Origin: Ralstonia pickettii DTP0602
Lineage (GTDB): Bacteria; Pseudomonadota; Gammaproteobacteria; Burkholderiales; Burkholderiaceae
Length of the DNA stretch: 64,000 bases
Assembly: GCA_000471925.1 (NCBI GenBank)
Contig: CP006667.1
Coordinates: 3,286,001-3,350,000, forward strand
Reading direction: 5' to 3'
The notes below the pieces were generated by a model. That model made no database searches. It worked only from the letters and a program-made list of their open reading frames with translations, and was not told the DNA's origin. Shown piece after piece: positions 1 through 9,730 of the stretch. Within the stretch, counting starts at the first letter, position 1. Each line of letters starts with the position of its first letter. The translations under genes were made by a program, and so were the position numbers.

Positions 1-579
1 TCGCGCTTTCCTGGAGGCTTTGCGCCGGAACCGGAAGACGACGAACCGAAAAGCAAGTCGCAGCGCAAGCGCGACATGACCGCCCTGCAGGACCTTGGCA
101 CCGAGCTGGAAGGCCTGGCCAAGGACCGCCTGGCGCGCGTGCCCATGCCCGAAGCGCTGGCCGACGCCATCCACCAGGCGCGCCGCATCACCAGCCACGA
201 AGGCAAGCGCCGCCAGATGCAGTATGTGGGCAAGGTCATGCGCGGCCTGGACGACGACGAGGTCGAGGCCATCCGCCGCGCGCTGGAAGGCTTCAAGGGC
301 ACCAGCAAGGCCGAGACCGCACGCATGCACCTGATCGAGCGCTGGCGCGAGCTGCTGCTGGCCGACGACGCGGCGCTGACGCGCTTCCTCGGCGAGCATC
401 CCGGCATCGACGTGCAGGCGCTGCGCAACACCATCCGCAACGCGCGCAAGGAAAAAGAGCAAGGCAAGCCGCCGCGCTATTTCCGCGAACTGTTCCAGGC
501 GATCAAGGCGGCGCTCGACGAAAAGGATGGCAAGGCCGCCGCGCAGGACCAACCCCCGACCCCGGAGCCCGAGGCATGA
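1..579 (+). CDS. yjgA: YjgA/DUF615 family ribosome-associated protein (5' end outside window)
   Basis: The reading frame is open from base 1, so the start codon lies upstream. The visible 192 residues begin [20 protein letters not shown] and run into [14 protein letters not shown], the acidic-then-basic N-terminus typical of YjgA. The body is all-helical and charged (for example the stretch ending MQYVGKVMR). Family knowledge: YjgA associates with 50S subunits late in assembly. Its stop overlaps the ATG of the next gene by four bases (ATGA), so the two are probably co-transcribed. An internal ATG at 76 is not the true start, because the conserved KSKSQRKRD segment lies before it. Confidence 0.9.
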   Translation, partial: SRFPGGFAPEPEDDEPKSKSQRKRDMTALQDLGTELEGLAKDRLARVPMPEALADAIHQARRITSHEGKRRQMQYVGKVMRGLDDDEVEAIRRALEGFKGTSKAETARMHLIERWRELLLADDAALTRFLGEHPGIDVQALRNTIRNARKEKEQGKPPRYFRELFQAIKAALDEKDGKAAAQDQPPTPEPEA

Positions 580-1214
580 CCCAGACCACGCAGCCGATCG
601 CCCGCAACCATCCCGACGAACTCGTCGTCGGCTTTGTCTCGATCTCGGACCGCGCCTCGGCCGGCACCTACCAGGATGAGGGCATCCCGGCGCTGCGCGA
701 GTGGTTCGGACGCACGCTGACCTCGCCGTGGCAGGCGGTGGAGCGGCTGATCCCCGACGAGCAGGCGCAGATCTCGCGTACGCTGATCGACCTGGTGGAC
801 GTGGCCGGCTGCGACCTGGTGCTGACGACCGGCGGCACCGGCCCCGCGCGGCGGGACGTCACGCCCGAAGCCACGCTGGCCGTGGCGACCAAGGAAATGC
901 CCGGTTTCGGCGAGCAGATGCGCCAGGTCAGCCTGCATTTCGTGCCGACCGCGATCCTGTCGCGCCAGGTGGCGGTGATCCGCGAAACCGCCAGCCGCGC
1001 CGCGCTGATCATCAACCTGCCCGGCCAGCCGCGCGCCATCCGCGAAACGCTGGAAGGCCTTCGCGATGCCGACGGCAAGGCGGTGGTGCAAGGGATCTTT
1101 GCTGCGGTGCCGTATTGCATCGACCTGATCGGCGGCCCGTACATGGAAACTGACGAGGCGATCGTCAAGGCCTGGCGTCCGAAGAACGCCGTGCGCGCCA
1201 AACCCGGCGCATAA
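576..1214 (+). CDS. mog: Molybdopterin adenylyltransferase (MogA/MoaB family)
   Basis: A 212-residue protein for molybdenum cofactor synthesis in the cytoplasm. MogA adenylylates molybdopterin before MoeA inserts molybdate. The family signatures are visible: SISDRASAG at residues 22-30 and the [11 protein letters not shown] pterin-binding loop at 84-94. A MoaB paralogue with the same fold cannot be fully excluded, but the length and the N-terminal extension fit Mog of Cupriavidus and Ralstonia. The ATG overlaps the stop of yjgA, so translation is probably coupled. It converges on the carrier gene at 1278 with only about 60 bases between them and no clear terminator. Confidence 0.93.
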   Translation: MTQTTQPIARNHPDELVVGFVSISDRASAGTYQDEGIPALREWFGRTLTSPWQAVERLIPDEQAQISRTLIDLVDVAGCDLVLTTGGTGPARRDVTPEATLAVATKEMPGFGEQMRQVSLHFVPTAILSRQVAVIRETASRAALIINLPGQPRAIRETLEGLRDADGKAVVQGIFAAVPYCIDLIGGPYMETDEAIVKAWRPKNAVRAKPGA

Positions 1215-1277
1215 CATAATCCACCCAGCCTCCACCCGGCCCGCCGGCATACGCCGCGCGGGCACCCTCCCTGCGCC

Positions 1278-2159
1278 TCAGCGCAACCCCAGGTACAACC
1301 CCACCGGCACGAACACCACCGCGGCGATATTGCCCAGCAGCACGATCGACGCCACCTGGTCCGGCTCTTGCCGGAAGTGGTCCGCCACCAGGAAGTTCAG
1401 CACCGCCGGCGGCAACGAGGCAAAGACGAACAGTAGCCCGCGCTGCAGTTCCGTCAGCGGCACCCACTGCGCCAGCAGCAACGCCACCGCGATGCCGGTC
1501 AGCGGGCAAGCCACCGCGCCGACCAGCCCCATGCCCCAGTTGCGCAGGCTCACATCCTTCATGCGCACGCCCAGCGCGAACAGCATCAGCGGCACCGTGG
1601 CATCGCCCAGCAGCTTGACCGACTGGTAGACCGGGTCGGGCAGCGTGAACCACGGCCGCGCCAGCGACAATCCCACGCCAGCCACGGTGGCCAGCACCAT
1701 GGGATTGCGCGCGATCTGCGCCATCGACGCATGCCGGTTAACGGTCTTCATGCCGATGGTGAAGTGCATCAGGTTGGACGCAGCGAACAGTGCCACCGCC
1801 GGCGCCAGGCCGGCCGGCCCAAAGGCAAAGACCGACAGCGGCAGGCCCATGTTGCCGCAGTTGTTGAACATCATCGGCGGCACGAAGGTGCGCGGATCGA
1901 CCTTGAGCAGCCGCGCCAGCCCCCACGCCAGCACGCCGGAGCCCAGCACCACGGCCACCGCGCAGCCCAGCAGCACCAGCTGATCGGCCAGCAGGAAGTC
2001 CTTGCTGACGAAGGCCGACACCACCAGCAGCGGCGCGATCACATCCAGCGTGGCGCGGTTGATGCCGGCCATGTCCGGATGCGCCCTGCGCCCGTACAGC
2101 CACCCGACCAGGATGATCAGGATGACCGGGGTGATGATGGAGACGATGCGCTCGAGCAT
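1278..2159 (-). CDS. AEC (auxin efflux carrier) family transporter
   Basis: A 293-residue polytopic inner-membrane protein. It opens with MLERIVSIITPVILIILVGW and shows about ten hydrophobic segments in two halves. The central NCGNMGLPLSVFAFG motif is typical of AEC carriers, which in bacteria move malonate, malate or other small organic acids. The substrate cannot be read from sequence. No good Shine-Dalgarno precedes the ATG, but the first membrane segment starts right after it, so the start is likely correct. It stands alone: orn lies upstream on the same strand and mog converges from the other side. Confidence 0.88.
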   Translation of the reverse strand: MLERIVSIITPVILIILVGWLYGRRAHPDMAGINRATLDVIAPLLVVSAFVSKDFLLADQLVLLGCAVAVVLGSGVLAWGLARLLKVDPRTFVPPMMFNNCGNMGLPLSVFAFGPAGLAPAVALFAASNLMHFTIGMKTVNRHASMAQIARNPMVLATVAGVGLSLARPWFTLPDPVYQSVKLLGDATVPLMLFALGVRMKDVSLRNWGMGLVGAVACPLTGIAVALLLAQWVPLTELQRGLLFVFASLPPAVLNFLVADHFRQEPDQVASIVLLGNIAAVVFVPVGLYLGLR

Positions 2160-2293
2160 GGGCGGGCGGGACGGGGGCTCGCGCCGGGCACGGAGCGGCG
2201 CCCGGCAGCGGCAACAAGGCCCGGCATTGCGTGCGGCCCGTCGCTGGTGGTGAGTTGTTGTTGTGTGGTGGCGGGTGGCCCTGCTGGTCCGGG

Positions 2294-2950
2294 TTATGGG
2301 GCGGGCGTGCCGGGGGCGGGCGTGCCGACGGCCGACGCGTCCGGGACCGTCGCGTCAGCCGCGGGCGCTGCGCCGGGCGCCGTGTGGCGGATAAAGTGCG
2401 TGCGGTAGTAGCGCAGTTCCTCGACCGACTCCAGGATATCGGCCAGCGCCGTGTGCAGCTGGCGCTTGACGAAGCCCTTGTGGATGGCCGGCTCCCAACG
2501 CTTGCACAGCTCCTTGAGCGTGGACACGTCCAGGTTGCGGTAGTGGAAGAACGCCTCCAGCTTGGGCATATAGCGCGCCATGAAGCGGCGATCCTGGCAG
2601 ATCGAGTTGCCGCACATCGGCGACTTGTTGGCCGGCACCCAGCGCTTGAGGAAGGCCAGCAGCTCGGCCTCGGCCTGCTCTTCGGTCAGCGTGGAAGCCT
2701 TGACCTTGTCGATCAGGCCGGAGCGGCCGTGGGTGCCCTTGTTCCAGTTGTCCATGCCGTCGAGCACGGCATCGCTCTGGTGGATCACCAGCACGGGGCC
2801 CTCGGCCAGGATATTGAGCTCGGAGTCGGTGACCACGATCGCCACCTCGATGATGCGGTCGGTGTCCGGCGACAGGCCGGTCATTTCCATGTCCAGCCAG
2901 ATCAGGTTGTTTTCACTTTTTACGGATTTGGCGGCGGCGTGGGTTGTCAT
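2294..2950 (-). CDS. orn: Oligoribonuclease
   Basis: A 218-residue DEDDh 3'-5' exoribonuclease that degrades 2-5 nt RNAs and pGpG in the cytoplasm. The DxE motif is seen in [11 protein letters not shown] near residue 19, followed by the usual Orn segments [13 protein letters not shown] and [16 protein letters not shown]. The final YRTHFIRH closes the conserved domain. The last 30 residues form an Ala/Pro tail absent from E. coli Orn. The frame stays open far upstream, but conservation begins at the MTTHAAAK start. It is divergent from the M48 protease gene, which begins 222 bases away. Confidence 0.95.
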   Translation of the reverse strand: MTTHAAAKSVKSENNLIWLDMEMTGLSPDTDRIIEVAIVVTDSELNILAEGPVLVIHQSDAVLDGMDNWNKGTHGRSGLIDKVKASTLTEEQAEAELLAFLKRWVPANKSPMCGNSICQDRRFMARYMPKLEAFFHYRNLDVSTLKELCKRWEPAIHKGFVKRQLHTALADILESVEELRYYRTHFIRHTAPGAAPAADATVPDASAVGTPAPGTPAP

Positions 2951-3172
2951 CGGGACTGCGGAAGATAGGGATTTCGGGGATGCGGCCGCGGCAGGGGCGG
3001 GCGCGAACAATTTATAATTCTCGCATATCCGTCCGGGATGCCCGCTGGCGCACAGTTTTGCCGGCCCTCCCGGGTATCCCGGACCGCCGACAATCCTGCC
3101 CCGGGTTTCGCGGTCCCAACGGACGCCCGCCGCGCACGATGCCGGGCGCCCGAACCCACAAGGCTCTTGCCG

Positions 3173-4420
3173 ATGTTCACGATTGTCTTCCTCGCCGCCC
3201 TGGTGCTGATGGTGCTGACCAAGCTCTGGCTGGCCGCCCGCCAGGTCCGGCATGTGGCGCAGCACCGCAACGCGGTGCCGGCGCGCTTTGCCGACACCAT
3301 CACGCTGGCCTCGCACCAGAAGGCCGCCGACTACACCATCGCCCGCACCCGGCTGTCGATGCTGGAAGTGCTGGCCGGCGCCGCGGTGCTGATCGGCTTC
3401 ACCATGCTGGGCGGGCTGCAGTGGCTCAACCAGTTCTGGCTCGATACCTTCGGACCCGGCTATGCCTACGGCGTGGCGCTGGTGGCCAGCGTCGCGCTGA
3501 TCGGCGGGCTGGTCGACCTGCCCTTCTCGCTGTATGGCCAGTTCGGCATCGAGGAGCGCTTCGGCTTCAACAAGATGACCTTCGGCCTGTGGCTGGCCGA
3601 CATGACCAAGATGCTGCTGGTCGCGTGCGCGCTGGGCCTGCCGCTGCTGCTGGCGGTGCTGTGGCTGATGGAGCGCGCGGGTTCGCTGTGGTGGCTGTGG
3701 ACCTGGCTGGTGTGGATGGCGTTCAACCTGTTCCTGCTGGTGATCTTCCCGACCTTCATCGCGCCCCTGTTCAACAAGTTCGAGCCCCTCACCGACGAAT
3801 CGCTGCGCGAGCGCATCGAGGCCCTGATGAAACGCTGCGGCTTTGCCAGCAAGGGCCTGTTCGTGATGGACGGCAGCAAGCGCAGTGCACATGGCAACGC
3901 CTACTTCACCGGCTTTGGCGCGGCCAAGCGCATTGTCTTCTTCGATACGCTGCTGGCCCGCCTGTCGGGAGACGAGATCGAGGCGGTGCTGGCGCATGAG
4001 CTGGGCCACTTCAAGCGCCGCCACGTGGCCAAGCGCATCGCCGTCACTTTTGCGCTGAGCCTGGTGTTCCTCGCGCTGCTGGGCTGGCTGGCCACGCGCA
4101 GCTGGTTCTACACCGGGCTGGGCGTGGTGCCCAACCTGGGCGTGTCCAACAACGCGCTGGCGCTGGTGCTGTTCTTCCTGACGCTGCCGGTGTTCACCTT
4201 CCTGCTGGGGCCGCTGTCGAGCCAGTCATCGCGCCGCCATGAGTTCGAGGCCGACGCCTTTGCCGCGGACCAGACCAACGCCGGCCACCTGGTGTCGGCG
4301 CTGGTGAAGCTGTACAAGGACAACGCCTCGACGCTCACGCCCGATCCGCTCTACAGCGCCTTCTACTACTCGCATCCGCCCGCCGCGCAGCGGATCGACC
4401 GTCTGCTGGCGCACGCATGA
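3173..4420 (+). CDS. M48 family membrane metalloprotease (Ste24/CAAX-protease type)
   Basis: A 415-residue integral membrane zinc protease of the Ste24 type. The HELGH zinc motif is at residues 275-279 and the third ligand is in the FEADAFAAD segment about 75 residues later. Several hydrophobic helices cover the N-terminal half (about 1-20, 65-85, 100-120, 145-200), with two more after the active site. An in-frame upstream extension lacks family features, so the ATG before FTIVFLAAL is preferred. Bacterial homologues are thought to take part in membrane protein quality control; the substrate is unknown. Its stop overlaps the rsgA start (ATGA). Confidence 0.92.
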   Translation: MFTIVFLAALVLMVLTKLWLAARQVRHVAQHRNAVPARFADTITLASHQKAADYTIARTRLSMLEVLAGAAVLIGFTMLGGLQWLNQFWLDTFGPGYAYGVALVASVALIGGLVDLPFSLYGQFGIEERFGFNKMTFGLWLADMTKMLLVACALGLPLLLAVLWLMERAGSLWWLWTWLVWMAFNLFLLVIFPTFIAPLFNKFEPLTDESLRERIEALMKRCGFASKGLFVMDGSKRSAHGNAYFTGFGAAKRIVFFDTLLARLSGDEIEAVLAHELGHFKRRHVAKRIAVTFALSLVFLALLGWLATRSWFYTGLGVVPNLGVSNNALALVLFFLTLPVFTFLLGPLSSQSSRRHEFEADAFAADQTNAGHLVSALVKLYKDNASTLTPDPLYSAFYYSHPPAAQRIDRLLAHA

Positions 4421-5388
4421 GCCGCGCGACGCGTCACCGCAACGCCGGCGGCGGCACCAATGCCGGTACCAGCCATGAGTCCGCACTGATCATCGCCGCG
4501 CACGGCCGCCACTACGTGGTCGAGCTGGGCGACGGCACGCGCATGCATGCCTTCCCGCGCGGCAAGAAAAGCGACTGCGCGGTGGGCGACCATGTCAGCG
4601 TGGAACGCGCCGCCGCCGACCAGTGCGTGATCACGAAGGTTGCGCCGCGCAAGAACCTGCTGCACCGCTCCGACCAGTTCAAGTCCAAGCTGCTGGCCGC
4701 CAATATCGACCAGGTCGTCATCGTGCTGGCGACCGAGCCGGGGTTCTCGGAAGACCTGCTCGGGCGCGCGCTGGTGTCGGCCGAGGCAATGGAAATCCGG
4801 CCGCTGATCGTGCTCAACAAGACCGACCTGCCCGACCGGCTCGACGAGGCGCGTGGCCGCTTGGCGCTGTACCGCGAGCTGGGTTACGACACGCTGGAGC
4901 TGTCGGTGCGCGCCGACCCGGCGCAGGCGCTGGCCACGCTCAAGCCGCGCCTGGCGGGGCTCGCCAGCATCCTGATCGGCCAGTCGGGCATGGGCAAGTC
5001 TTCGCTGCTGAACCTGCTGATTCCGGGCGTCGATGCCCAGACCCGCGAGATCTCGGCCAAGCTCGATTCCGGCAAGCACACCACGACTTTCACCCGGCTC
5101 TACCACCTGCCTGCGGACTGGGGCACGGCCGACGGCCGCCTGGGTGCGCTGATCGATTCACCGGGCTTCCAGGAATTCGGCCTGTACCACCTCAGCGAGG
5201 GCATGCTGGAGCGCGCGTTCCCGGAATTCCGGCCGCGCCTGACCGAGTGCCGCTTCTACAACTGCCACCATGTGAACGAGCCGGGGTGCGGGGTGCTGGC
5301 CGCGGTGGAATCCGGCGCGATTTCCGAGCGCCGCCACCAGCTCTACACGCAGCTGCTGCACGAATCCAGCCAGCAGAAGCCGTGGTAA
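4417..5388 (+). CDS. rsgA: Ribosome small subunit-dependent GTPase A
   Basis: A 323-residue circularly permuted GTPase that checks late 30S maturation. An N-terminal OB fold (about 22-80) is followed by the permuted G motifs: NKTD at 134-137, GQSGMGKSS at 188-196 and DSPG at 247-250. The C-terminal zinc site is C278, C283, H285 and C291. The order G4-G1-G3 is diagnostic for RsgA/YjeQ. Translation is probably coupled to the M48 protease through the four-base overlap. The orn, M48 protease, rsgA neighbourhood recurs in beta- and gammaproteobacteria, where orn and rsgA often sit together. Confidence 0.96.
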   Translation: MSRATRHRNAGGGTNAGTSHESALIIAAHGRHYVVELGDGTRMHAFPRGKKSDCAVGDHVSVERAAADQCVITKVAPRKNLLHRSDQFKSKLLAANIDQVVIVLATEPGFSEDLLGRALVSAEAMEIRPLIVLNKTDLPDRLDEARGRLALYRELGYDTLELSVRADPAQALATLKPRLAGLASILIGQSGMGKSSLLNLLIPGVDAQTREISAKLDSGKHTTTFTRLYHLPADWGTADGRLGALIDSPGFQEFGLYHLSEGMLERAFPEFRPRLTECRFYNCHHVNEPGCGVLAAVESGAISERRHQLYTQLLHESSQQKPW

Positions 5389-5419
5389 GGTAAGCGCACC
5401 TGCATTCCGGTGCGCTGCC

Positions 5420-5725
5420 ATGAAACTGCTACTGTCCGCCACCTCCCTGGTCCATGCGGCCCATTGCCAGAACGTCCTGCAGGCGGCCGGCATCCGGGCC
5501 GAGCTGCGCAATACCTGGCTGGCCGGCGCGACCGGCGAGATCCCCTTCCGGGAAAGCGCGCCGCAGGTATGGCTGGTCGATGACGAGATGGAAGCGCAGG
5601 CGTGGGCGGCGCTCAATGCCGCCGCCAACCCGGTACCGGGGCCCAGCTGGCAATGCCGCCATTGCCACGAGTGGCACGAGGCCCAGTTCGGCGCCTGCTG
5701 GCGCTGCGGCGCGGCGCGCGACTAG
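5420..5725 (+). CDS. DUF2007-type protein with C-terminal zinc ribbon
   Basis: A 101-residue protein. Residues 1-70 have the DUF2007 look (start MKLLLSATSLVHAAHCQNVL, middle VWLVDDEMEAQAWAAL), a small ferredoxin-like fold sometimes named putative signal-transducing protein. The tail has four cysteines in two CxxC pairs (C79/C82 and C93/C96), a likely zinc ribbon not present in all members. It follows rsgA after 31 bases and may share its transcript. Function is unknown; PII-like signalling has been suggested for the family but not shown here. Confidence 0.85.
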   Translation: MKLLLSATSLVHAAHCQNVLQAAGIRAELRNTWLAGATGEIPFRESAPQVWLVDDEMEAQAWAALNAAANPVPGPSWQCRHCHEWHEAQFGACWRCGAARD

Positions 5726-5754
5726 CGCGCGGGCTGCCCCGTTAAAACCCTGGA

Positions 5755-6750
5755 TCAGCCCACCCAGAGCGCCAGCGACAGCATGGCGAGCAGCAGCATC
5801 CACAGCACCACCGCGCGCCACACCAGGCCGACGGCCGACTGCAGCGTGCGCACGCCGGGCTCGGTGCCGAATTCGGGCGCGGCCGGCTCGGGGCCGCCGT
5901 TGTCCTCTTCCATGCCGGGTGCGTAGTCCACCGCCGGGCCCGCCACGCTGGCGCGCAGCACCACGGTGGAATCGTCCTCGGCCAGTGGCGTGCCCAGCCT
6001 GACGCCGAGCGCCCCGCCGCCGCTGGCAAGCAGGATGCCGTTGACCGCATCGTTCCACTTGCGCGCGTGGTTGCGCCAGGCATAGACCGCATCCTCGAAA
6101 TTGCCCACGATGGCAAAGCCGATCGCAGTCAGCCTTGAGGGAATCCAATCGAGCACATAGAAGGCGCGCGCCGCGAAGCGGCCCAGCGCGGGACTGCGTT
6201 CGGCCGAAGGCTGGTTCCACTGGCGGCCGAGGTATTCGGCGGTCCGGTACAGCACCACGCCGCCGGGCCCGATCGGCACCAGGAACCAGAAGAACACGCC
6301 GAACACATGCCGGTGCACGGCCACGATCGCCGCTTCCAGCGTTTGCCGCACGATCTCGGTGACCGGCATCTCGACGGTGTCGAGCCCGGTCCATTCGTGC
6401 AGCAGCATGCGCGCGGTATGGACGTCGTCGCGGTTCAGCGCTTCATGGATGTCGGTGAAGTAGTGGCTGAACTGGCGAAAGCCCAGCGTCATGTACAGCA
6501 CCAGCACGTTCCAGGCGAGCGTCAGCGCCACGCTGATCGAGGCCAGCAGGTAGTGAACCACGACCACCGCCAGCGTCAGCGGCAGCACCACGGTGAGCCA
6601 CGCCAGCGCGGCGTCGCGCGGGCGGCCAGTGTCGAAAGCGTGTTCGGCGCGCTCGCCGAGCGCGCGCACGATCTCGTGGATCGGGTTGTTGCGGCCCAGG
6701 GCGCGGAACTGCTCTGCGATCAGCGCCAGGAGAATAGAAACAAAGGTCAT
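5755..6750 (-). CDS. CobD/CbiB-family membrane protein, orphan
   Basis: A 331-residue membrane protein resembling CbiB/CobD adenosylcobinamide-phosphate synthase. It starts MTFVSILLALIAEQFRALG and has membrane segments near residues 48-95 and 175-195 and at the C-terminus (about 305-331). No other cobalamin gene lies nearby, and the sequence is diverged from true CbiB, so a role in B12 synthesis is doubtful. Burkholderiaceae genomes carry such stand-alone homologues, also compared with the AmpE family. It is convergent with the DUF2007 gene. Function is best left open. Confidence 0.8.
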   Translation of the reverse strand: MTFVSILLALIAEQFRALGRNNPIHEIVRALGERAEHAFDTGRPRDAALAWLTVVLPLTLAVVVVHYLLASISVALTLAWNVLVLYMTLGFRQFSHYFTDIHEALNRDDVHTARMLLHEWTGLDTVEMPVTEIVRQTLEAAIVAVHRHVFGVFFWFLVPIGPGGVVLYRTAEYLGRQWNQPSAERSPALGRFAARAFYVLDWIPSRLTAIGFAIVGNFEDAVYAWRNHARKWNDAVNGILLASGGGALGVRLGTPLAEDDSTVVLRASVAGPAVDYAPGMEEDNGGPEPAAPEFGTEPGVRTLQSAVGLVWRAVVLWMLLLAMLSLALWVG

Positions 6751-6922
6751 CTTGGTACTGGGTGTTCCAAGGGGGCGTCGGCACGGGGACGCCCCCTGTC
6801 GTGATCAGGGGAATGGGACCCGTGCTGGCCTGCGGGCGATGTGCCGGTGCAGGCGCAATGCATAGCGAGAAGATAGCACAGCGGTACCTGCCGGGTCCCG
6901 GAGCGCGACGCAAAATGCAAAA

Positions 6923-6943
6923 AGCCCGCCGAGCGGGCGGGCT
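6923..6943 (-). terminator. Rho-independent terminator of the pirin gene
   Basis: Stem AGCCCGCC (6923-6930) pairs with GGCGGGCT (6936-6943) around a five-base loop. On the minus strand it is followed by a T-rich run. It sits 38 bases after the pirin stop. Confidence 0.75.
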
Positions 6944-6980
6944 CTTGCGGACTTCAGCGACTACGTTTGCCGGGCGCGGC

Positions 6981-7679
6981 TCAGGGCAGGTCGAACACCA
7001 GCACCTCGGCGTTATCGCCGCCGGAAAGCGCGACTTCACCGACCGACTCCAGCTTGGCCGCATCGCCGGCCTCGAGTGCCTTGCCGTTGACCGTCACCCG
7101 GCCACGCGCCACATGGACATAGGCACGGCGGCCCGGCGCGAGCGCCAGCGTGGTGGCCTCGCCGCCGTCGAACAGGCCGGCGTACAGGCGCACGTCCTGG
7201 TGCACCACTACCGAGCCGTCGGCGCCGTCGCGGCTGGCCACCAGGCGCAGCTTGCCACGCTTGTCGGCCACGTCGAAGTGCTTTTCCTCGTAGCCGGGCT
7301 CGATGCCGTTCTGGTCAGGCATGATCCAGATCTGCAGGAAGTGCGTCGTATCGTGCTGGGCATGGTTGTACTCGGAGTGGCGCACGCCCGTGCCTGCGCT
7401 CATGCGCTGCACATCGCCCGGGCGAATCACGCTGCCGTTGCCCATGCTGTCCTTGTGGGCCAGCTCGCCTTCCAGCACGTAGCTGATGATCTCCATGTCG
7501 CGATGGCCGTGCGTGCCGAAGCCCATGCCGGGCGCGACGCGGTCCTCGTTGATCACGCGCAGCGGCCCAAACTGCACATGCTGCGGATCGTAGTAGTCGG
7601 CGAACGAGAACGAATGAAAGGACTTCAGCCAGCCATGGTCGGCGTAACCGCGCTCTGCAGACTTTCTGATTTCAATCAT
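6981..7679 (-). CDS. Pirin family protein (YhhW-type cupin)
   Basis: A 232-residue bicupin of the pirin family; some members have quercetin 2,3-dioxygenase activity. The N-terminal cupin carries the metal ligands in GTHGHRDME and RHSEYNH (two His, then His and Glu), as in E. coli YhhW. A strong AGGAGGG ribosome site precedes the ATG. It is transcribed divergently from a LysR gene, a pairing common in Burkholderia and Cupriavidus, which suggests that the LysR protein controls it. The physiological substrate is unknown. Confidence 0.92.
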   Translation of the reverse strand: MIEIRKSAERGYADHGWLKSFHSFSFADYYDPQHVQFGPLRVINEDRVAPGMGFGTHGHRDMEIISYVLEGELAHKDSMGNGSVIRPGDVQRMSAGTGVRHSEYNHAQHDTTHFLQIWIMPDQNGIEPGYEEKHFDVADKRGKLRLVASRDGADGSVVVHQDVRLYAGLFDGGEATTLALAPGRRAYVHVARGRVTVNGKALEAGDAAKLESVGEVALSGGDNAEVLVFDLP

Positions 7680-7815
7680 TTTGATGGCCCTCCTTGGCCC
7701 GTTTCGCCGTCGGCACTCGCTGTGTAACCCGTGTCACGGCATGTGTTGCACTGTTGATGCTAGGCAGTTTAGGGCTTGAGGCGTATATTTACGGGGTCCA
7801 CCTTAGAAGCAGTCA

Positions 7816-7830
7816 TTCAGAATTTCTGAA
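7816..7830. promoter_or_regulatory. 15-base palindrome abutting the lysR start codon
   Basis: TTCAGAATTTCTGAA is a perfect inverted repeat (7-base arms, one central base) that ends one base before the ATG at 7832. It takes the place where a ribosome site would be. It is a candidate autoregulatory site for the adjacent LysR protein in the shared lysR/pirin promoter region. Binding is inferred, not shown. Confidence 0.5.
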
Positions 7831-7831
7831 C

Positions 7832-8752
7832 ATGGCCCTCTCGCTAGAATCCCTCGAAGTCCTCGACGCCATCGAACGCAAGGGCAGCTTCGCCGCTGCC
7901 GCCCACGAGATGGGCAAGGTGCCCTCAGCGCTGACCTACGTTGTGCGCAAGCTGGAAGAAGACCTGGACGTGTTGCTGTTTGACCGTCGCCGCCACCGCG
8001 CCGAGCTGACCCCGGCCGGCCGGGCGCTGCTCGACGAAGGCCGGCACCTGCTGCATGCGGCCGACGACCTGGCGCGCCGCGTCAAGCGGCTGGCCACGGG
8101 CTGGGAGGCGACGCTGACCATCGTGGTCGACGACCTGATCAACTTCCGCGCGCTGCTGCCGGTGATCCACGACTTCTACGCCGAGAACACCGCCACCCGG
8201 CTGCGCTTTGCCAAGGAAGTGCTGGGCGGCGCCTGGGACGCGCTGATCAGCAACCGCGCCGACCTGGTGATCGGCGGCGCCTACGATGCGCCCAGCACGC
8301 AGGGCTTCCAGATCCGGCCACTGGGAACGGTGCCGTTCGTGTTCGCGGTGGCGGCGCACCATCCGCTGGCCACAGAGGAAGGCCCCCTGACCACCATTCA
8401 GATCGCCAGGCACCGCATCGTCGCGGTCGGCGATACCTCGCGCAACCTGCCGGCGCGCACGCACGGCGTGTTGGCCGGCCAGGACGTGCTGGTGGTGCCG
8501 ACCATGCGCGACAAGCTGGAAGCGCAGATCCGCGGCCTTGGCTGCGGCTGGCTGCCGGCACCAATGGCGCAGCCACATATCGAAAGCGGCGTGCTGCAGG
8601 CGCGCGAGACCGTGGAAGTGCGCGCGCCCGGCAACTTCAAGGTGGCCTGGCGCACCAGCAACCGCGGCAAGGCGCTGCAATGGTGGGCGAGCAAGCTGGA
8701 AGACCCGCGCCTGGCACAGGCGCTGCTGCAACACGCCGAATTCGCCGGCTGA
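7832..8752 (+). CDS. LysR-family transcriptional regulator next to pirin
   Basis: A 306-residue LysR regulator. The N-terminal winged helix-turn-helix (residues 1-62) reads [20 protein letters not shown] and continues to the wing at [14 protein letters not shown] periplasmic-binding-like effector domain follows (about 90-300). The reading frame is open further upstream, but the family always begins a few residues before the helix-turn-helix, so the ATG at 7832 is used. It is divergent from pirin, its likely target. The effector is unknown. gluQRS begins 10 bases downstream and may be co-transcribed. Confidence 0.92.
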   Translation: MALSLESLEVLDAIERKGSFAAAAHEMGKVPSALTYVVRKLEEDLDVLLFDRRRHRAELTPAGRALLDEGRHLLHAADDLARRVKRLATGWEATLTIVVDDLINFRALLPVIHDFYAENTATRLRFAKEVLGGAWDALISNRADLVIGGAYDAPSTQGFQIRPLGTVPFVFAVAAHHPLATEEGPLTTIQIARHRIVAVGDTSRNLPARTHGVLAGQDVLVVPTMRDKLEAQIRGLGCGWLPAPMAQPHIESGVLQARETVEVRAPGNFKVAWRTSNRGKALQWWASKLEDPRLAQALLQHAEFAG

Positions 8753-8762
8753 GGGCAGGCGC

Positions 8763-9674
8763 ATGGCGGTCATCACGGGCGGCTATCGCGGCCGCTTTGC
8801 CCCCTCGCCCACCGGGCCGCTGCATATGGGCTCGCTGGTCACAGCGCTGGCCAGCTGGCTCGATGCGCGCGCGCATGGCGGCCAGTGGCTGGTGCGCATC
8901 GAAGACATCGACATGCCGCGCTGCGTGCGCGGCGCCGACGACGACATCCTGCATACGCTGGAACGCCTTGGCATGACACCGGACGAGCCGCCGTTGTGGC
9001 AGAGCCGGCGCGAACCGCACTACGCCGACGCGCTGCGCCGGCTGGACGCCGCCGGGCAGCTCTACCCGTGCGGCTGCTCGCGCAAGGAGATCGCCGATTC
9101 GCTGGTACATGTGCGCGAGCGCCACCAGACGCTGGCCTACCCCGGCACCTGCCGCCACGGCCTGAACGGCAAGCTGCCGCGCGCCTGGCGCGTGCGCGTG
9201 CCGGACGGCGCGACGGCCAATATCTGCTTTGACGACCGCTGGCAGGGCCGCCAGTGCCAGGACCTGGAAACCGAGCTGGGCGATTTCGTGCTGCGCCGCG
9301 CGGACGGGCTATGGGCGTATCAACTGGCAGTGGTGGTGGACGACGGCCTGCAGGGCATCACGCATATCGTGCGCGGCGCCGACCTGCTCGACTCCACGCC
9401 GCGGCAGCTCCACCTGCAGCACCTGCTGGGCCTGCCCACGCCGGCCTACCTGCACGTGCCGGTGGTGGTCAACGAGATCGGCGAGAAGCTCAGCAAGCAA
9501 AGCGGCGCACTGGCGATCGACACCGGCGCGCCGCTGGATACGCTGCGCGAGGCAGGCAGCCACCTGGGGCTGGTCAACAACGCGGGGAATGTGAAGGACT
9601 GGCTGGCAAGCGCCACCGACGGGTGGCGCCAGCGGCTGGAGACGTTGCCCCAGCCTCAGCCGCCGCACGGCTAG
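8763..9674 (+). CDS. gluQ: Glutamyl-Q tRNA(Asp) synthetase
   Basis: A 303-residue truncated glutamyl-tRNA synthetase paralogue. It attaches glutamate to the queuosine base of tRNA(Asp) and lacks the anticodon-binding domain. [15 protein letters not shown] holds the HIGH-like signature, and KLSKQSGA is the KMSKS-like loop. A zinc-binding region is seen in YPCGCSRKE and the later GTCRHG. The length of about 300 residues is right for GluQRS and far short of GltX. The ATG at 8763 gives the conserved N-terminus. Confidence 0.95.
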   Translation: MAVITGGYRGRFAPSPTGPLHMGSLVTALASWLDARAHGGQWLVRIEDIDMPRCVRGADDDILHTLERLGMTPDEPPLWQSRREPHYADALRRLDAAGQLYPCGCSRKEIADSLVHVRERHQTLAYPGTCRHGLNGKLPRAWRVRVPDGATANICFDDRWQGRQCQDLETELGDFVLRRADGLWAYQLAVVVDDGLQGITHIVRGADLLDSTPRQLHLQHLLGLPTPAYLHVPVVVNEIGEKLSKQSGALAIDTGAPLDTLREAGSHLGLVNNAGNVKDWLASATDGWRQRLETLPQPQPPHG

Positions 9675-9730
9675 CGTGCGGCTTTGATGCGATGGCCCGA
9701 GCAGGCGGGCCGCCGCGGACTACAACTGGA

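Noticed and set aside
2951..4024. Upstream extension of the orn reading frame to 576 codons
   Set aside because: It lies opposite the M48 protease gene; conserved Orn sequence starts at the ATG at 2950.
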